Positions 17,400 to 27,567 of a DNA stretch of 64,000 nucleotides are shown piece by piece. The stretch is taken from positions 62,001 through 126,000 of the forward strand of contig NZ_JALNMH010000011.1 of assembly GCF_023156535.1 (NCBI RefSeq), read 5' to 3'. This DNA comes from Pseudomarimonas salicorniae (lineage in GTDB: Bacteria; Pseudomonadota; Gammaproteobacteria; Xanthomonadales; Xanthomonadaceae). Every line of letters starts with the position of its first letter. Position 1 is the stretch's first letter. The position numbers and the translations under genes were made by a program. The notes below the pieces were generated by a model that ran no database searches, was not told the origin of the DNA, and saw only the letters and a program-made list of their open reading frames with translations.

Positions 17400-18653
17400 A
17401 TGCAGGAAATCCGCAACTACACGCTTAACTTCGGCCCGCAGCACCCGGCAGCGCATGGCGTGCTGCGCCTGGTGCTGGAGATGGACGGCGAGACGGTGCA
17501 GCGTGCCGACCCGCACGTCGGCCTGCTGCACCGTGGCACCGAGAAGCTGGCCGAGTCCAAGCCCTACAACCAGTCGATCGGCTACATGGACCGCCTCGAC
17601 TACGTCTCGATGATGTGCAACGAGCACGCCTACGTGCGCGCCATCGAGAACCTGCTCGGCCTCGAGGTGCCGGAGCGGGCGCTGTGGATCCGCACCCTGT
17701 TCGACGAGATCACCCGCATTCTCAACCATCTGATGTGGGTGGGCACCAACGGCCTCGATCTCGGCGCGATGGCGATGTTCCTGTACGCCTTCCGCGAGCG
17801 CGAGGAGCTGATGGACTGCTACGAGGCGGTCTCCGGCGCCCGCATGCACGCGACCTACTACCGCCCCGGTGGCGTCTACCGCGACCTGCCCGACCGCATG
17901 CCGCAGTACCGCGAGTCGCCCTGGCGCAAGGGCAAGGAGCTGCAGCGCATCAATGCCTGGCGCGAGGGCTCGATGCTCGACTTCCTTGATGCCTTCTGCG
18001 CCGACTTCCCCAAGCGCGTCGACGAGTACGAGACCCTGCTCACCGACAACCGCATCTGGAAGCAGCGCACCGTCGGCATCGGCGTGATCCCGCCGGAGCA
18101 GGCCAAGGCCTGGGGCATGACCGGCCCGATGCTGCGCGGTTCGGGCGTGGCCTGGGACCTGCGCAAGAAGCAGCCCTACGCCAAGTACGCCGAGGTCGAT
18201 TTCGACATTCCGGTGGGCGTCAATGGCGACTGCTACGACCGTTATCTCGTGCGCGTCGAGGAAATGCGCCAGTCGGTGCGGATCATGAAGCAGTGCGTCG
18301 ATTGGCTGCGCGCCAACCCCGGCCCGGTCATGCCGAAGAATTTCAAGATCGTCCCGCCCTCCCGCGAGGAGATGAAGGACGACATGGAAGCGCTGATCCA
18401 CCACTTCAAGCTGTTCACCGAGGGCTACAGCGTCCCCGCCGGCGAGACCTATGCCGCGGTGGAGGCGCCCAAGGGCGAATTCGGCGTGTACATGATCTCA
18501 GACGGCGCCAACAAGCCGTTCCGCGTCAAGCTGCGCGCCCCGGGCTTCGCCCACCTGTCCTCGATGGACGAGATCGTCCGCGGCCACATGCTGTCCGACG
18601 TGGTGGCGATGATCGGTACCTACGACATCGTCTTCGGGGAGATCGATCGGTGA
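17400..18653 (+). CDS. nuoD: NADH-quinone oxidoreductase subunit D
   Basis: 417 residues, begins three bases after nuoC. The 49 kDa subunit motifs are clear: [45 protein letters not shown], the C-terminal [12 protein letters not shown] and [13 protein letters not shown]. It forms the quinone pocket with NuoB; the conserved quinone-binding His is in [10 protein letters not shown] 121-base gap with heptamer repeats separates it from nuoE, the largest gap in the operon. Confidence 0.97.
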   Translation: MQEIRNYTLNFGPQHPAAHGVLRLVLEMDGETVQRADPHVGLLHRGTEKLAESKPYNQSIGYMDRLDYVSMMCNEHAYVRAIENLLGLEVPERALWIRTLFDEITRILNHLMWVGTNGLDLGAMAMFLYAFREREELMDCYEAVSGARMHATYYRPGGVYRDLPDRMPQYRESPWRKGKELQRINAWREGSMLDFLDAFCADFPKRVDEYETLLTDNRIWKQRTVGIGVIPPEQAKAWGMTGPMLRGSGVAWDLRKKQPYAKYAEVDFDIPVGVNGDCYDRYLVRVEEMRQSVRIMKQCVDWLRANPGPVMPKNFKIVPPSREEMKDDMEALIHHFKLFTEGYSVPAGETYAAVEAPKGEFGVYMISDGANKPFRVKLRAPGFAHLSSMDEIVRGHMLSDVVAMIGTYDIVFGEIDR

Positions 18654-18669
18654 ACTGCCGTGATCGGTC

Positions 18670-18763
18670 ATTCGTGATTCGTGATTCGCTGCGCCAGCCC
18701 GGCTCGCGTCGAAAATGCGGCACGGATGCTCTTTCGAATCACGAATCACGAATCACGAATCAC
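18670..18763. repeat. Inverted heptamer arrays in the nuoD-nuoE gap
   Basis: A short GTGATTC-type array (18670-18688) and, in the opposite orientation, an exact 4 x GAATCAC array (18736-18763), separated by about 47 bases. They could pair into a stem. The second array ends 11 bases before the nuoE ATG and leaves only a weak CAGG as a possible ribosome binding site. The same unit and copy number precede trpA. Confidence 0.9.
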
Positions 18764-18774
18764 AGGCTCGATGC

Positions 18775-19302
18775 ATGAAAGCCACAGGCAACTTCGAAGC
18801 AGTCAAGGACGTCGACCCGCAGGCGGTGCTCAGCGAGCACACCCGCGAGCACATCGACCACTGGGTGGCCAAGTTCCCGCCCGAGCGCAAGCGCTCGGCA
18901 GTCATCCAGGGCCTGTTCGCGGCGCAGGAGCAGAACCACGGCCACCTGACCGATGAGCTGATCGCCGCGGTGGCCAAGTACCTCGACCTGCCGCCGGTCT
19001 GGGCCTACGAGGTGGCGACCTTCTACTCGATGTTCGAGACCCGCGAGGTCGGCCGCAACAACGTGGCCATCTGCACCAACATCTCCTGCTGGCTGAACGG
19101 CGCCGAGGACATCGTGCGCCACTGCGAGAAGAAGCTCGGCATCAAGCTTGGCGAGAGCAGCGCCGACGGCCGGGTCTACCTCAAGCGCGAGGAAGAGTGC
19201 CTGGCCGCCTGCTGCGGCGCGCCGATGATGGTGGTCAATGGGCATTACCACGAGAAGCTGACGACCGACGAGGTCGACCGCATTCTCGACGGATTGAAGT
19301 GA
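18775..19302 (+). CDS. nuoE: NADH-quinone oxidoreductase subunit E ([2Fe-2S] N1a)
   Basis: 175 residues from ATG ([15 protein letters not shown]). The thioredoxin-like [2Fe-2S] domain has CTNISC and, further on, CLAACC, giving the four cluster cysteines. Helical N-terminus with [19 protein letters not shown]. NuoE binds cluster N1a next to the NADH-oxidising subunit NuoF. The in-frame extension upstream runs through the repeat array and is not credible. Confidence 0.96.
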   Translation: MKATGNFEAVKDVDPQAVLSEHTREHIDHWVAKFPPERKRSAVIQGLFAAQEQNHGHLTDELIAAVAKYLDLPPVWAYEVATFYSMFETREVGRNNVAICTNISCWLNGAEDIVRHCEKKLGIKLGESSADGRVYLKREEECLAACCGAPMMVVNGHYHEKLTTDEVDRILDGLK

Positions 19303-19310
19303 GGTCACAG

Positions 19311-20636
19311 ATGGCAGTCGGTCCCGCCCCGCAGGAACACAACGTCGTCTACACCACGCTCCACTTCGACAAGCCGTGGAGCTACGAGAACTATCTCAAG
19401 GCCGGCGGCTACCAGGCCTGGCGCAAGATCCTGTCCGAGAAGATCTCGCAGGAAGACGTCATCAACATGGTCAAGACCTCGGGCCTGCGCGGCCGCGGCG
19501 GTGCAGGCTTCCCGGCTGGCCTGAAATGGAGCTTCATGCCGCGCAATGCGCCCGGGCAGAAGTACGTGCTGTGCAATTCCGATGAGTCCGAGCCTGGCAC
19601 CTGCAAGGACCGCGACATCCTGCGCTACAACCCGCACTCGGTCATCGAGGGCATGGCGATCGCCTGCTACGCGATGGGCTCGACCGTGGGCTATAACTAC
19701 CTGCGCGGCGAGTTCCACCACGAGCCCTTCGAGCACTTCGAGGAGGCGCTCAAGGAGGCCTATGCCAATGGCTGGCTGGGCAAGGACATCCTCGGCAGCG
19801 GCGTCGATGTCGACCTGTACACCGCGCTCGGCGCGGGCGCGTACATCTGCGGTGAGGAAACCGCGCTGATGGAGTCGCTGGAGGGCAAGAAGGGCCAGCC
19901 GCGCTACAAGCCGCCCTTCCCGGCCAATTTCGGCCTCTATGGCCGGCCGACCACGATCAACAACACCGAGACCTTCGCCTCGGTGCCGGCGATCATCCGC
20001 AACGGTGCCGAGTGGTTCCTCGGCCTTGGCAAGCCGAACAACGGCGGGCCAAAGGTGTTCAGCGTCTCCGGTCACGTCAACAACCCGGGCAACTTCGAGG
20101 TCCGCCTCGGCACGCCGTTCAGCGAACTGCTGGAAATGGCCGGCGGCGTGCGCGGTGGACGCAAGCTGAAGGCGGTGATCCCGGGTGGTTCCTCGATGCC
20201 GGTGCTTCCGGGCGACACCATGATGGGCCTGACCATGGACTACGACTCGCTGCAGAAGGCGGGCTCCGGCCTCGGCTCCGGCGCGGTGATCGTCATGGAC
20301 GAGACCACCTGCATGGTTCGCGCCTGCCGTCGCATCTCGCAGTTCTACTACAAGGAAAGCTGCGGCCAGTGCACGCCATGCCGCGAGGGCACCGGCTGGA
20401 TGTACCGTGTCCTGTCGCGCATCTGCGAGCACAAGGCGACCCTTGAGGACCTCACCCTGCTCAAGGCCGCGGCCGGGCAGATCGAGGGCCACACCATCTG
20501 CGCCTTCGGCGAGGCCGCCGCCTGGCCGGTGCAGGGCTTCCTGCGCCACTACTGGGCGGAGTTCGAGTACGCCATCGTCAACAAGCGCTTCCTGGTCGAT
20601 GACCAGGCGGCCGGCAACGTGAAGGAGGCGGCGTGA
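19311..20636 (+). CDS. nuoF: NADH-quinone oxidoreductase subunit F (NADH/FMN binding)
   Basis: 441 residues from ATG, eight bases after nuoE. FMN/NADH-binding motifs [16 protein letters not shown] and [19 protein letters not shown] are present, and the N3 [4Fe-4S] cluster ligands [12 protein letters not shown] plus a later Cys (GHTICAFG). It oxidises NADH and passes electrons to the cluster chain. It overlaps nuoG by four bases. Confidence 0.97.
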   Translation: MAVGPAPQEHNVVYTTLHFDKPWSYENYLKAGGYQAWRKILSEKISQEDVINMVKTSGLRGRGGAGFPAGLKWSFMPRNAPGQKYVLCNSDESEPGTCKDRDILRYNPHSVIEGMAIACYAMGSTVGYNYLRGEFHHEPFEHFEEALKEAYANGWLGKDILGSGVDVDLYTALGAGAYICGEETALMESLEGKKGQPRYKPPFPANFGLYGRPTTINNTETFASVPAIIRNGAEWFLGLGKPNNGGPKVFSVSGHVNNPGNFEVRLGTPFSELLEMAGGVRGGRKLKAVIPGGSSMPVLPGDTMMGLTMDYDSLQKAGSGLGSGAVIVMDETTCMVRACRRISQFYYKESCGQCTPCREGTGWMYRVLSRICEHKATLEDLTLLKAAAGQIEGHTICAFGEAAAWPVQGFLRHYWAEFEYAIVNKRFLVDDQAAGNVKEAA

Positions 20637-22960
20637 GCGCGCAGCCCAGCACCCCGAGTACCCCGCCTGACCACGTCAATATCGAGATCGACGGCGTGGC
20701 GATGACCGCGCCCAAGGGCTCGATGGTCATCCAGGCCGCGGACAAGGCCGGCATCGCCATCCCGCGCTTCTGCTACCACGAGAAGCTGCCGATCGCGGCC
20801 AATTGCCGCATGTGCCTGGTCGACGTCGAAAAGGCGCCCAAGCCGATGCCCGCCTGCGCCACGCCGGTGATGGAGGGGATGAAGGTCTACACGCAGTCCA
20901 AGCGGGCGCTGGATTCGCAGCGCAACGTGATGGAATTCCTGCTGATCAACCATCCGCTGGACTGCCCGATCTGCGACCAGGGTGGCGAGTGCGAGCTGCA
21001 GGACGTGGCCATGGGCTACGGCCGCTCGGTCAGCCGCTTCGTCGAGCGCAAGCGCGTGGTACCCGACGAGGACATCGGTCCGCTGGTCGCCACCGACATG
21101 ACCCGCTGCATCCACTGCACCCGCTGCGTGCGCTTCTCGACCGAGATCGCCGGCACGATGGAGCTGGGCGGCATGGGCCGCGGCGAGAACCTGTCGATCG
21201 GCACCTACATCGGCAAGTCGATCGAAAGCGAACTGTCCGGCAACCTGATCGACGTCTGCCCCGTCGGCGCGCTGACCAACAAGCCGTTCCGCTTCCGCGC
21301 CCGCGCCTGGGAACTGACCGCCCGCGAGGGCATCGGCAGCCATGACGCGCTGGGCTCGAACCTCTTCATGCACGTGCGCCGCGGCGAAGTGCTGCGCGTC
21401 GTGCCCCGCGCCAACGAGTCGATCAACGAGAGCTGGCTGGCCGATCGTGACCGCTACGCGCACTGGGGCCTGAAGTCCGAGGACCGCCTGAGCGTCCCGA
21501 TGATCCGCAATGGCGAGGGCTGGCGCGAGGCGAGCTGGAGCGAGGCCCTGGCTGCCGCCGCCGAGGCGCTGAAGAAGGTGCCGGCCGCGAATCTCGGCAT
21601 GCTGGTCCATCCGGGGACCTCGAACGAGGAAGGCCGCCTGCTGGCGGCGCTTGCCAAGGGCCTGGGCTGCGCCAACCTCGACCACCGGCTGCAGCTGGCC
21701 GACTTCAGCGACGGCGCCGTGGCCAAGGCTTTCGAGGCCAGCCTCGAGGACGTCGAGCAGTCGGACTGCATCCTGGTCATCGGCGGCAACCCGCGCCGCG
21801 AGGCGCCGATCCTCGGCCACCGCGTGCGCAAGGCCTGGAAGCAGGGCGCCAAGGTCATCCACATCGATGCGCTGGACGAGAACCTCAACGTCGAACTGGC
21901 GCACAAGCTGATCCGCGATCCGCAGGGCCTGGTCGACGCGCTGCTGGCGCTGGGCCACGGCCTCGGCGAGGACGGCAAGCAGTCGCCGCCGGCGGGCCTG
22001 GCTGCGGCGCTCGGCGACGCCCGGGCCGATGAGTCGACGAAGGCCATTGCCGAGACCCTGCGCAAGGCGCAGCGGCCGGTGGTCCTGCTCGGCGAGCTCT
22101 GCCTCAACCACGCCCAGGGCAGCTGGCTGCGCCAGGCCGCCCGTCACGTGGCGAACTGCCTCGGCGCGCCGCTCAACCAGCTCTGGGCCGGCTCCAATGC
22201 ACTCGGTCTGGTGGGTGAGGGCGTTCTGCCCGCCGCCCGCGACGCCGCCGACATGGCCGACAAGGGCTGCGAGGCCTTCCTCCTGTACGGCATCGAGCCG
22301 GACCTCGACGGCTCGCACGCCGCGGCCCTGATGAAGTCGCTGGCCTCGGCCCAGCAGGTGGTGGCCTTCACCGCCTTCGCCGGCGAGGCGATCCGCTCGG
22401 TGGCCAAGGTGCTGCTGCCGATCGCCGCCGCCGAGGAGATGGCCGCGAACTACACCAATGCGCTCGGCAAGACCCAGCGCACCCAGGCCGGCGCCAAGGC
22501 GCCTGGCGAGGCCCGCGAGGGCTGGAAGGTGCTGCGCGCGCTGGGTGAGGTCCTGCAGGTGCCGGGCTTCGATTTCCTCAGCCCGGAGGGGCTTGAGACG
22601 GTCGGCGCGCCGGCGCAGGGCGAGCGCGAGCTGCCCAAGCGGGCGCAACAGGGCGAGGGTCTGGTGCGCATCGCCAGCACCGGCATCTACCGCTGCGACG
22701 CCAGCGTGCGCCGAGCGGCGCCGCTGCAGTCCCACCCGCTCAATCGGGCCGCGCAGGTGCGCATGCATCCCGAGGATGCGCTGGCCCGGGGCCTGTCCGC
22801 CGGCGGCATCGTCAAGCTCGACGACGGCCGCGGCAAGGCCAGCCTGCCGCTGGCGGTGGATGCCGCGGTCGCCCGCGGAGCGATCTGGATCGAGAACGTG
22901 GATGCCGCCACCGCGGCGCTGGCCGGAACCGGCCATACGCTGACCCTGGCCAAGGCCTGA
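20633..22960 (+). CDS. nuoG: NADH-quinone oxidoreductase subunit G
   Basis: 775 residues with a GTG start overlapping the nuoF stop. N-terminal [2Fe-2S] ferredoxin domain ([19 protein letters not shown]), the His-Cys N5 cluster ([18 protein letters not shown]), two [4Fe-4S] sites ([17 protein letters not shown]) and a long molybdopterin-oxidoreductase-like C-terminal region without an obvious catalytic site, as is normal in NuoG. It is the largest peripheral-arm subunit. Confidence 0.96.
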   Translation: MSAQPSTPSTPPDHVNIEIDGVAMTAPKGSMVIQAADKAGIAIPRFCYHEKLPIAANCRMCLVDVEKAPKPMPACATPVMEGMKVYTQSKRALDSQRNVMEFLLINHPLDCPICDQGGECELQDVAMGYGRSVSRFVERKRVVPDEDIGPLVATDMTRCIHCTRCVRFSTEIAGTMELGGMGRGENLSIGTYIGKSIESELSGNLIDVCPVGALTNKPFRFRARAWELTAREGIGSHDALGSNLFMHVRRGEVLRVVPRANESINESWLADRDRYAHWGLKSEDRLSVPMIRNGEGWREASWSEALAAAAEALKKVPAANLGMLVHPGTSNEEGRLLAALAKGLGCANLDHRLQLADFSDGAVAKAFEASLEDVEQSDCILVIGGNPRREAPILGHRVRKAWKQGAKVIHIDALDENLNVELAHKLIRDPQGLVDALLALGHGLGEDGKQSPPAGLAAALGDARADESTKAIAETLRKAQRPVVLLGELCLNHAQGSWLRQAARHVANCLGAPLNQLWAGSNALGLVGEGVLPAARDAADMADKGCEAFLLYGIEPDLDGSHAAALMKSLASAQQVVAFTAFAGEAIRSVAKVLLPIAAAEEMAANYTNALGKTQRTQAGAKAPGEAREGWKVLRALGEVLQVPGFDFLSPEGLETVGAPAQGERELPKRAQQGEGLVRIASTGIYRCDASVRRAAPLQSHPLNRAAQVRMHPEDALARGLSAGGIVKLDDGRGKASLPLAVDAAVARGAIWIENVDAATAALAGTGHTLTLAKA

Positions 22961-22963
22961 CGC

Positions 22964-23980
22964 ATGGATACGCTGCTTCTACTCGCCTGGACCCTGCTGA
23001 AGATTCTCGCGGTCACCGTGCCGCTGATTCTCTGCGTGGCCTTCTACACGCTGTGGGAACGCAAGGTCATCGGCTGGATGCACGTCCGCCACGGGCCGAT
23101 GCACGTCGGTGCCGGCATCCTCCAGCCCTTCGCCGATGTCTTCAAACTCCTGTTCAAGGAGGTGCTGGTCCCGACCAATTCCAGCCCCTTCCTGTTCCGC
23201 CTCGCACCGATCCTGGCCCTGGCTCCGGCGTTTGCCGCCTGGGCGGTGGTGCCGTTCGAGGACGGCATCGTGCTCTCCAATGCCAATGCCGGTCTGCTCT
23301 ACCTGCTGGCCATGACCTCGATGGGCGTCTACGGCGTGATCCTTGCCGGTTGGGCCTCCAACTCGAAGTACGCCTTCCTCGGTGCGCTGCGCTCGGCGGC
23401 CCAGGTGGTCAGCTACGAGATTGCCATGGGCTTTGCCCTGGTCGGCGTGCTGGCTGCGGCGGGCTCGCTGAACCTGACCGAGATCGTCAACGCGCAGGCC
23501 GGTGACGCCGGCTTCTTCGAGTGGTTCTGGCTGCCGCTGTTCCCGCTGTTCATCATCTACTTCATCTCCGGCGTGGCGGAAACCAACCGCGCGCCCTTCG
23601 ACGTCGCCGAAGGCGAGTCGGAGATCGTCGCCGGCTTCCACGTCGAGTATTCGGGCGCGACCTTCGCGCTGTTCTTCCTCGCCGAATACGCCAACATGAT
23701 CCTGATCAGCTTCCTCTCGGCGCTGCTGTTCATGGGCGGCTGGCTGAGCCCGTTCCAGGGCTGGGGCCTCGGCTTCCTGTCCGAGAGCGGCGTGTGGTGG
23801 CTGTTCGCCAAGGCGTTCTTCTTCGCCTTCTTCTTCCTGTGGTTCCGCGCGACCTTCCCGCGCTACCGCTACGACCAGATCATGCGCCTGGGCTGGAAGG
23901 TGTTCATTCCGATCACCATCGTCTGGATTCTCGTCGTGGCGCTGTTCGCCCACTACCGCTGGTTTGAGATTGGGGTCTGA
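22964..23980 (+). CDS. nuoH: NADH-quinone oxidoreductase subunit H
   Basis: 338 residues, eight or so membrane helices. Family motifs: [60 protein letters not shown] and [18 protein letters not shown]. NuoH anchors the peripheral arm and lines the quinone channel. It begins three bases after nuoG. Confidence 0.97.
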   Translation: MDTLLLLAWTLLKILAVTVPLILCVAFYTLWERKVIGWMHVRHGPMHVGAGILQPFADVFKLLFKEVLVPTNSSPFLFRLAPILALAPAFAAWAVVPFEDGIVLSNANAGLLYLLAMTSMGVYGVILAGWASNSKYAFLGALRSAAQVVSYEIAMGFALVGVLAAAGSLNLTEIVNAQAGDAGFFEWFWLPLFPLFIIYFISGVAETNRAPFDVAEGESEIVAGFHVEYSGATFALFFLAEYANMILISFLSALLFMGGWLSPFQGWGLGFLSESGVWWLFAKAFFFAFFFLWFRATFPRYRYDQIMRLGWKVFIPITIVWILVVALFAHYRWFEIGV

Positions 23981-23986
23981 TCCGTC

Positions 23987-24475
23987 ATGAGTAGGGTTGT
24001 TGGCTATCTGCGATCGCTGCTGCTGCTGGAGCTGCTCCAGGGCATGGTGCTCACCTGGCGCTACCTGTGGGCGCCGAAGTACACCATGCGCTATCCAATG
24101 GAGAAGATCCCGCAGTCGCATCGCTTCCGCGGCCTGCATGCGCTGCGCCGTTATCCAAACGGTGAAGAGCGCTGCATTGCCTGCAAGCTCTGCGAGGCGG
24201 TCTGTCCGGCGCTGGCCATCACCATCGATTCCGAGCCGCGCGCGGATGGCACCCGGCGCACGACGCGCTACGACATCGACCTGTTCAAGTGCATCTACTG
24301 CGGCTTCTGCGAAGAGAGCTGCCCGGTGGACTCGATCGTCGAGACCCATGTCCACGAGTATCACTTCGAGAAGCGCGGCGAGAACGTGGTGAACAAGCTG
24401 CAGCTGCTCGCGATCGGGGACCGGCTCGAGGCCGAAATTGCCGAGCGCAAGGCCCTGGACGCGGCCTACCGCTGA
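23987..24475 (+). CDS. nuoI: NADH-quinone oxidoreductase subunit I (two [4Fe-4S])
   Basis: 162 residues. An N-terminal amphipathic helix leads to two ferredoxin motifs, [12 protein letters not shown] and [12 protein letters not shown], which bind clusters N6a and N6b. NuoI relays electrons toward NuoB. Begins six bases after nuoH. Confidence 0.97.
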   Translation: MSRVVGYLRSLLLLELLQGMVLTWRYLWAPKYTMRYPMEKIPQSHRFRGLHALRRYPNGEERCIACKLCEAVCPALAITIDSEPRADGTRRTTRYDIDLFKCIYCGFCEESCPVDSIVETHVHEYHFEKRGENVVNKLQLLAIGDRLEAEIAERKALDAAYR

Positions 24476-24530
24476 TCCCTTCATGCGGCGGTAGGCCAAT
24501 CGGCCCCGCCACCAACGGATGTAGAGAGCG

Positions 24531-25142
24531 ATGGATTTTTCACTGCTGGCCTTCTACGTGTTCGCCGGAGTCGCCGCCCTAGCAGGCTTGGGCGTAGTCA
24601 CCGTGCGCAACGCGGTCCATGCCGCCCTGCTGCTGGTGCTGACCTTCTTCTCGGTGGCCTGCATCTGGCTGCTGGCCGAGGCCGAGTTCCTCGCCATCGC
24701 CCTGGTTCTGGTCTACGTGGGCGCGGTGATGGTGCTGTTCCTGTTCGTGGTCATGATGCTGGACATCAAGCCGGGCACGGGACGTGAGGGCGTGGCCCGC
24801 CATCTGCCGGTCGCCATCGCCATCGCCATCGTGATGGCGCTGGAGATGCTGGCCCTGATCGGCGTCCAGCGGGTCGAGCAGGTGTTCGGCAGCACCGACC
24901 CCGCGGCCGCCGCCGGGGGCAACACCAAGTGGCTGGGCATGGCGCTGTTCACCGACTACCTGTACCCGTTCGAGATCGCCGCGGTGATCCTGACCGTGGC
25001 CATCATCGCCGCGATCATGCTGACCCTGCGCCGGCGGGCCAACACCAAGCACCAGGACCCGGCACGCCAGGTGATGGTGCGCCGCGAGGACCGCGTGCGC
25101 ATCGTCAAGATGGATGCCGAGAGCAAGGGGGGCGAGCAATGA
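24531..25142 (+). CDS. nuoJ: NADH-quinone oxidoreductase subunit J
   Basis: 203 residues, five membrane segments. Family motifs [22 protein letters not shown] and [19 protein letters not shown] (the pi-bulge helix). NuoJ lies next to NuoK in the membrane arm and helps couple quinone chemistry to proton movement. It overlaps nuoK by four bases (ATGA). Confidence 0.95.
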   Translation: MDFSLLAFYVFAGVAALAGLGVVTVRNAVHAALLLVLTFFSVACIWLLAEAEFLAIALVLVYVGAVMVLFLFVVMMLDIKPGTGREGVARHLPVAIAIAIVMALEMLALIGVQRVEQVFGSTDPAAAAGGNTKWLGMALFTDYLYPFEIAAVILTVAIIAAIMLTLRRRANTKHQDPARQVMVRREDRVRIVKMDAESKGGEQ

Positions 25143-25444
25143 TCAGCCTGGGTCACTATCTGGCGCTCGGCGCCGTGCTGTTCTGCATCAGCGTGCTCGG
25201 CATCGTGATGAACCGGCGCAACGTGATCATTCTGCTGATGGCCATCGAACTGATGCTGCTGTCGGTCAACATCAACTTCATCGGCTTCTCGCGCTACCTC
25301 GGTGACGTGGGCGGGCAGGTTTTCGTGTTCTTCATTCTCACCGTCGCGGCGGCCGAGGCGGCCATCGGCCTGGCCATCCTGGTCACGCTGTTCCGCAACC
25401 GCGGCACGATCAACGTCGGTGAGCTGGATTCGATGAAGGGTTGA
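25139..25444 (+). CDS. nuoK: NADH-quinone oxidoreductase subunit K
   Basis: 101 residues from the ATG overlapping the nuoJ stop. Three helices with the two conserved membrane glutamates ([11 protein letters not shown] and [14 protein letters not shown]) needed for proton transfer, and the RNRGTIN end motif. It is an Mrp-type small subunit next to NuoN. Confidence 0.97.
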   Translation: MISLGHYLALGAVLFCISVLGIVMNRRNVIILLMAIELMLLSVNINFIGFSRYLGDVGGQVFVFFILTVAAAEAAIGLAILVTLFRNRGTINVGELDSMKG

Positions 25445-25485
25445 CGGCAAGCGCCGTCGAAGCTGCAGGTTTTTCGGGGATTCTC

Positions 25486-27546
25486 ATGGCGATTGAACAA
25501 TCGACCCTGCTGGTGATCGCGCTGGCGCCGCTGTTTGGCGCCATCGTCGCCGGCCTGTTCGGCAGGCAGGTCGGGCGAACCGGCGCACACACCGTCACCA
25601 TCCTGGGCGTCGCGGTGTCCTGCGCGCTGTCGATGAAGGTGCTCTACGACCTGGTCTGGGGCGGCGCGCCGATCTTCAACCAGAACGTCTACACCTGGTT
25701 CCAGATCGGCGAGTACTCGGCCCACGTCGGCTTCCTGGTCGATCGCCTGACCGCGATGATGATGGTGGTGGTCACCTTCGTGTCCCTGCTGGTGCACGTC
25801 TACACCATCGGCTACATGCACGAGGATCCCGGCTACCAGCGCTTCTTCAGCTACATCTCGCTGTTCACCTTCTCGATGTTGATGCTCGTCATGAGCAACA
25901 ACTTCATGCAGCTGTTCTTCGGTTGGGAGGCGGTGGGGCTCGTGTCCTACCTGCTGATCGGCTTCTGGTACAAGCGCCCCAGCGCGATCTTCGCCAACCT
26001 CAAGGCCTTCCTGGTCAACCGGGTCGGCGACTTCGGCTTCCTGCTGGGTATCGCCGGCGTGCTGTACTGGCTTGGCACCCTCGACTACGCCGAGGCCTTT
26101 GCCGCCGCGCCGTCGATCGCTGACGCCACCTTCTCGCCCTGGGGCACGGTGATGTGGTCGGTGCCGACCTTCATCTGCATCTGTCTGTTCATCGGCGCCA
26201 TGGGCAAGTCGGCGCAGGTGCCGTTGCACGTCTGGCTGCCGGACTCGATGGAAGGCCCGACTCCGATTTCGGCGCTGATCCACGCCGCGACCATGGTCAC
26301 CGCGGGCATCTTCATGGTCGCCCGCATGTCGCCCCTATTCGAGATGAGCGAGACGGCGCTCAGCTTCGTGCTCTTCATCGGCGCGACCACGGCCTTCTTC
26401 ACCGGCCTGATCGGCATCGTGCAGAACGACATCAAGCGCGTGGTGGCCTACTCGACGCTGTCGCAGCTCGGCTACATGACCGTGGCGCTCGGCGTGTCGG
26501 CCTATGCCGGGGCGGTCTACCACCTGATGACCCACGCCTTCTTCAAGGCCCTGTTGTTCCTGGCTGCAGGCAGCGTGATCATCGGCATGCATCACGAGCA
26601 GGACATGCGCCGCATGGGCGGCCTGCGCAAGTACATGCCGATCACCTGGATCACCTCGGTGATCGGCACGCTGGCCCTGGTCGGCACGCCGTTCTTCTCC
26701 GGCTACTACTCGAAGGACAGCATCATCATCGCCACCGAGGTGGCTGCCGAAACCGGCGGCTGGGTGCAGCAGTATGCGATGTGGGCCGTTCTGCTCGGCG
26801 TCTTCGTCACCAGCTTCTACAGCTTCCGCCTGCTCTATCTGACCTTCCACGGCGAGGAGCGCTTCCGCCACGCGCCGGCGCATGGTCACGATGACCACGC
26901 CCATGACAACCATGGCCACGGCCATGACGACCACGGCGCGCACGAACCGCACGAGTCGCCCTGGGTGGTGACCCTGCCGCTGGTGCTGCTGGCGATCCCC
27001 TCGATCGCGATCGGCTTCTTCACCGTCGGCCCGATGCTGTTCGGTGACTTCTTCAGCGGCGCGATCTTTGTCAACGAGGTCAACAACACGCTGGCCGGCG
27101 TCGCCGACAAGGTCTGGCACGACGAGAACGGCTGGATGTCGGCGGCGGTGGGCTTCGGTCTGCACTTCTGGGCCTCGCCCGTGTTCTGGCTGGCCTTCGC
27201 AGGCTTTGCCTCGGCCACCTGGATCTACCTGTTCCAGCCGTCGATCGCCGAGCGCAGCCGCAAGGCGCTGGCGCCGATCGTGCGCGTGCTGGAGAACAAG
27301 TACGGCTTCGACGACCTGTACCAGGCCCTGTTTGCCGGCGGCAGCCTCAAGCTTGGCCGCGCCTTCTGGCGCGGCGGCGATGCGGCGGTGATCGACGGCG
27401 TCATGGTCGATGGCACGGCCTCGCTGGTCGACCGCATCGCCGCGATCGTGCGCCACGTGCAGTCGGGCTATCTCTACCACTACGCGCTGGCGATGATCGT
27501 CGGCCTCGTCGCGCTGCTTGGCGTGCTGATTCTCTCGCTGGGCTGA
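25486..27546 (+). CDS. nuoL: NADH-quinone oxidoreductase subunit L (antiporter-like)
   Basis: 686 residues from ATG (MAIEQSTLLVIALAPL), preceded by GGGGA at 25476-25480; an upstream in-frame TTG at 25441 overlaps nuoK. Antiporter core motifs are present: FFGWEAVGLVSYLLIGFW, MGKSAQVPLHVWLPDSMEGPTP and SALIHAATMVTAG. An 11-histidine, Asp-rich loop occupies residues 462-490, between helices. The C-terminus has the long lateral helix region that runs along the membrane arm. NuoL is the distal proton pump. Confidence 0.96.
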   Translation: MAIEQSTLLVIALAPLFGAIVAGLFGRQVGRTGAHTVTILGVAVSCALSMKVLYDLVWGGAPIFNQNVYTWFQIGEYSAHVGFLVDRLTAMMMVVVTFVSLLVHVYTIGYMHEDPGYQRFFSYISLFTFSMLMLVMSNNFMQLFFGWEAVGLVSYLLIGFWYKRPSAIFANLKAFLVNRVGDFGFLLGIAGVLYWLGTLDYAEAFAAAPSIADATFSPWGTVMWSVPTFICICLFIGAMGKSAQVPLHVWLPDSMEGPTPISALIHAATMVTAGIFMVARMSPLFEMSETALSFVLFIGATTAFFTGLIGIVQNDIKRVVAYSTLSQLGYMTVALGVSAYAGAVYHLMTHAFFKALLFLAAGSVIIGMHHEQDMRRMGGLRKYMPITWITSVIGTLALVGTPFFSGYYSKDSIIIATEVAAETGGWVQQYAMWAVLLGVFVTSFYSFRLLYLTFHGEERFRHAPAHGHDDHAHDNHGHGHDDHGAHEPHESPWVVTLPLVLLAIPSIAIGFFTVGPMLFGDFFSGAIFVNEVNNTLAGVADKVWHDENGWMSAAVGFGLHFWASPVFWLAFAGFASATWIYLFQPSIAERSRKALAPIVRVLENKYGFDDLYQALFAGGSLKLGRAFWRGGDAAVIDGVMVDGTASLVDRIAAIVRHVQSGYLYHYALAMIVGLVALLGVLILSLG

Positions 27547-27567
27547 CCCGGCACCTGCAGGATAAGG

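Noticed and set aside
20549-22936. 795-codon open frame on the - strand across nuoG
   Set aside because: It is the antisense shadow of nuoG in GC-rich DNA, with Gln/His/Arg/Gly-rich sequence and no recognisable domain.
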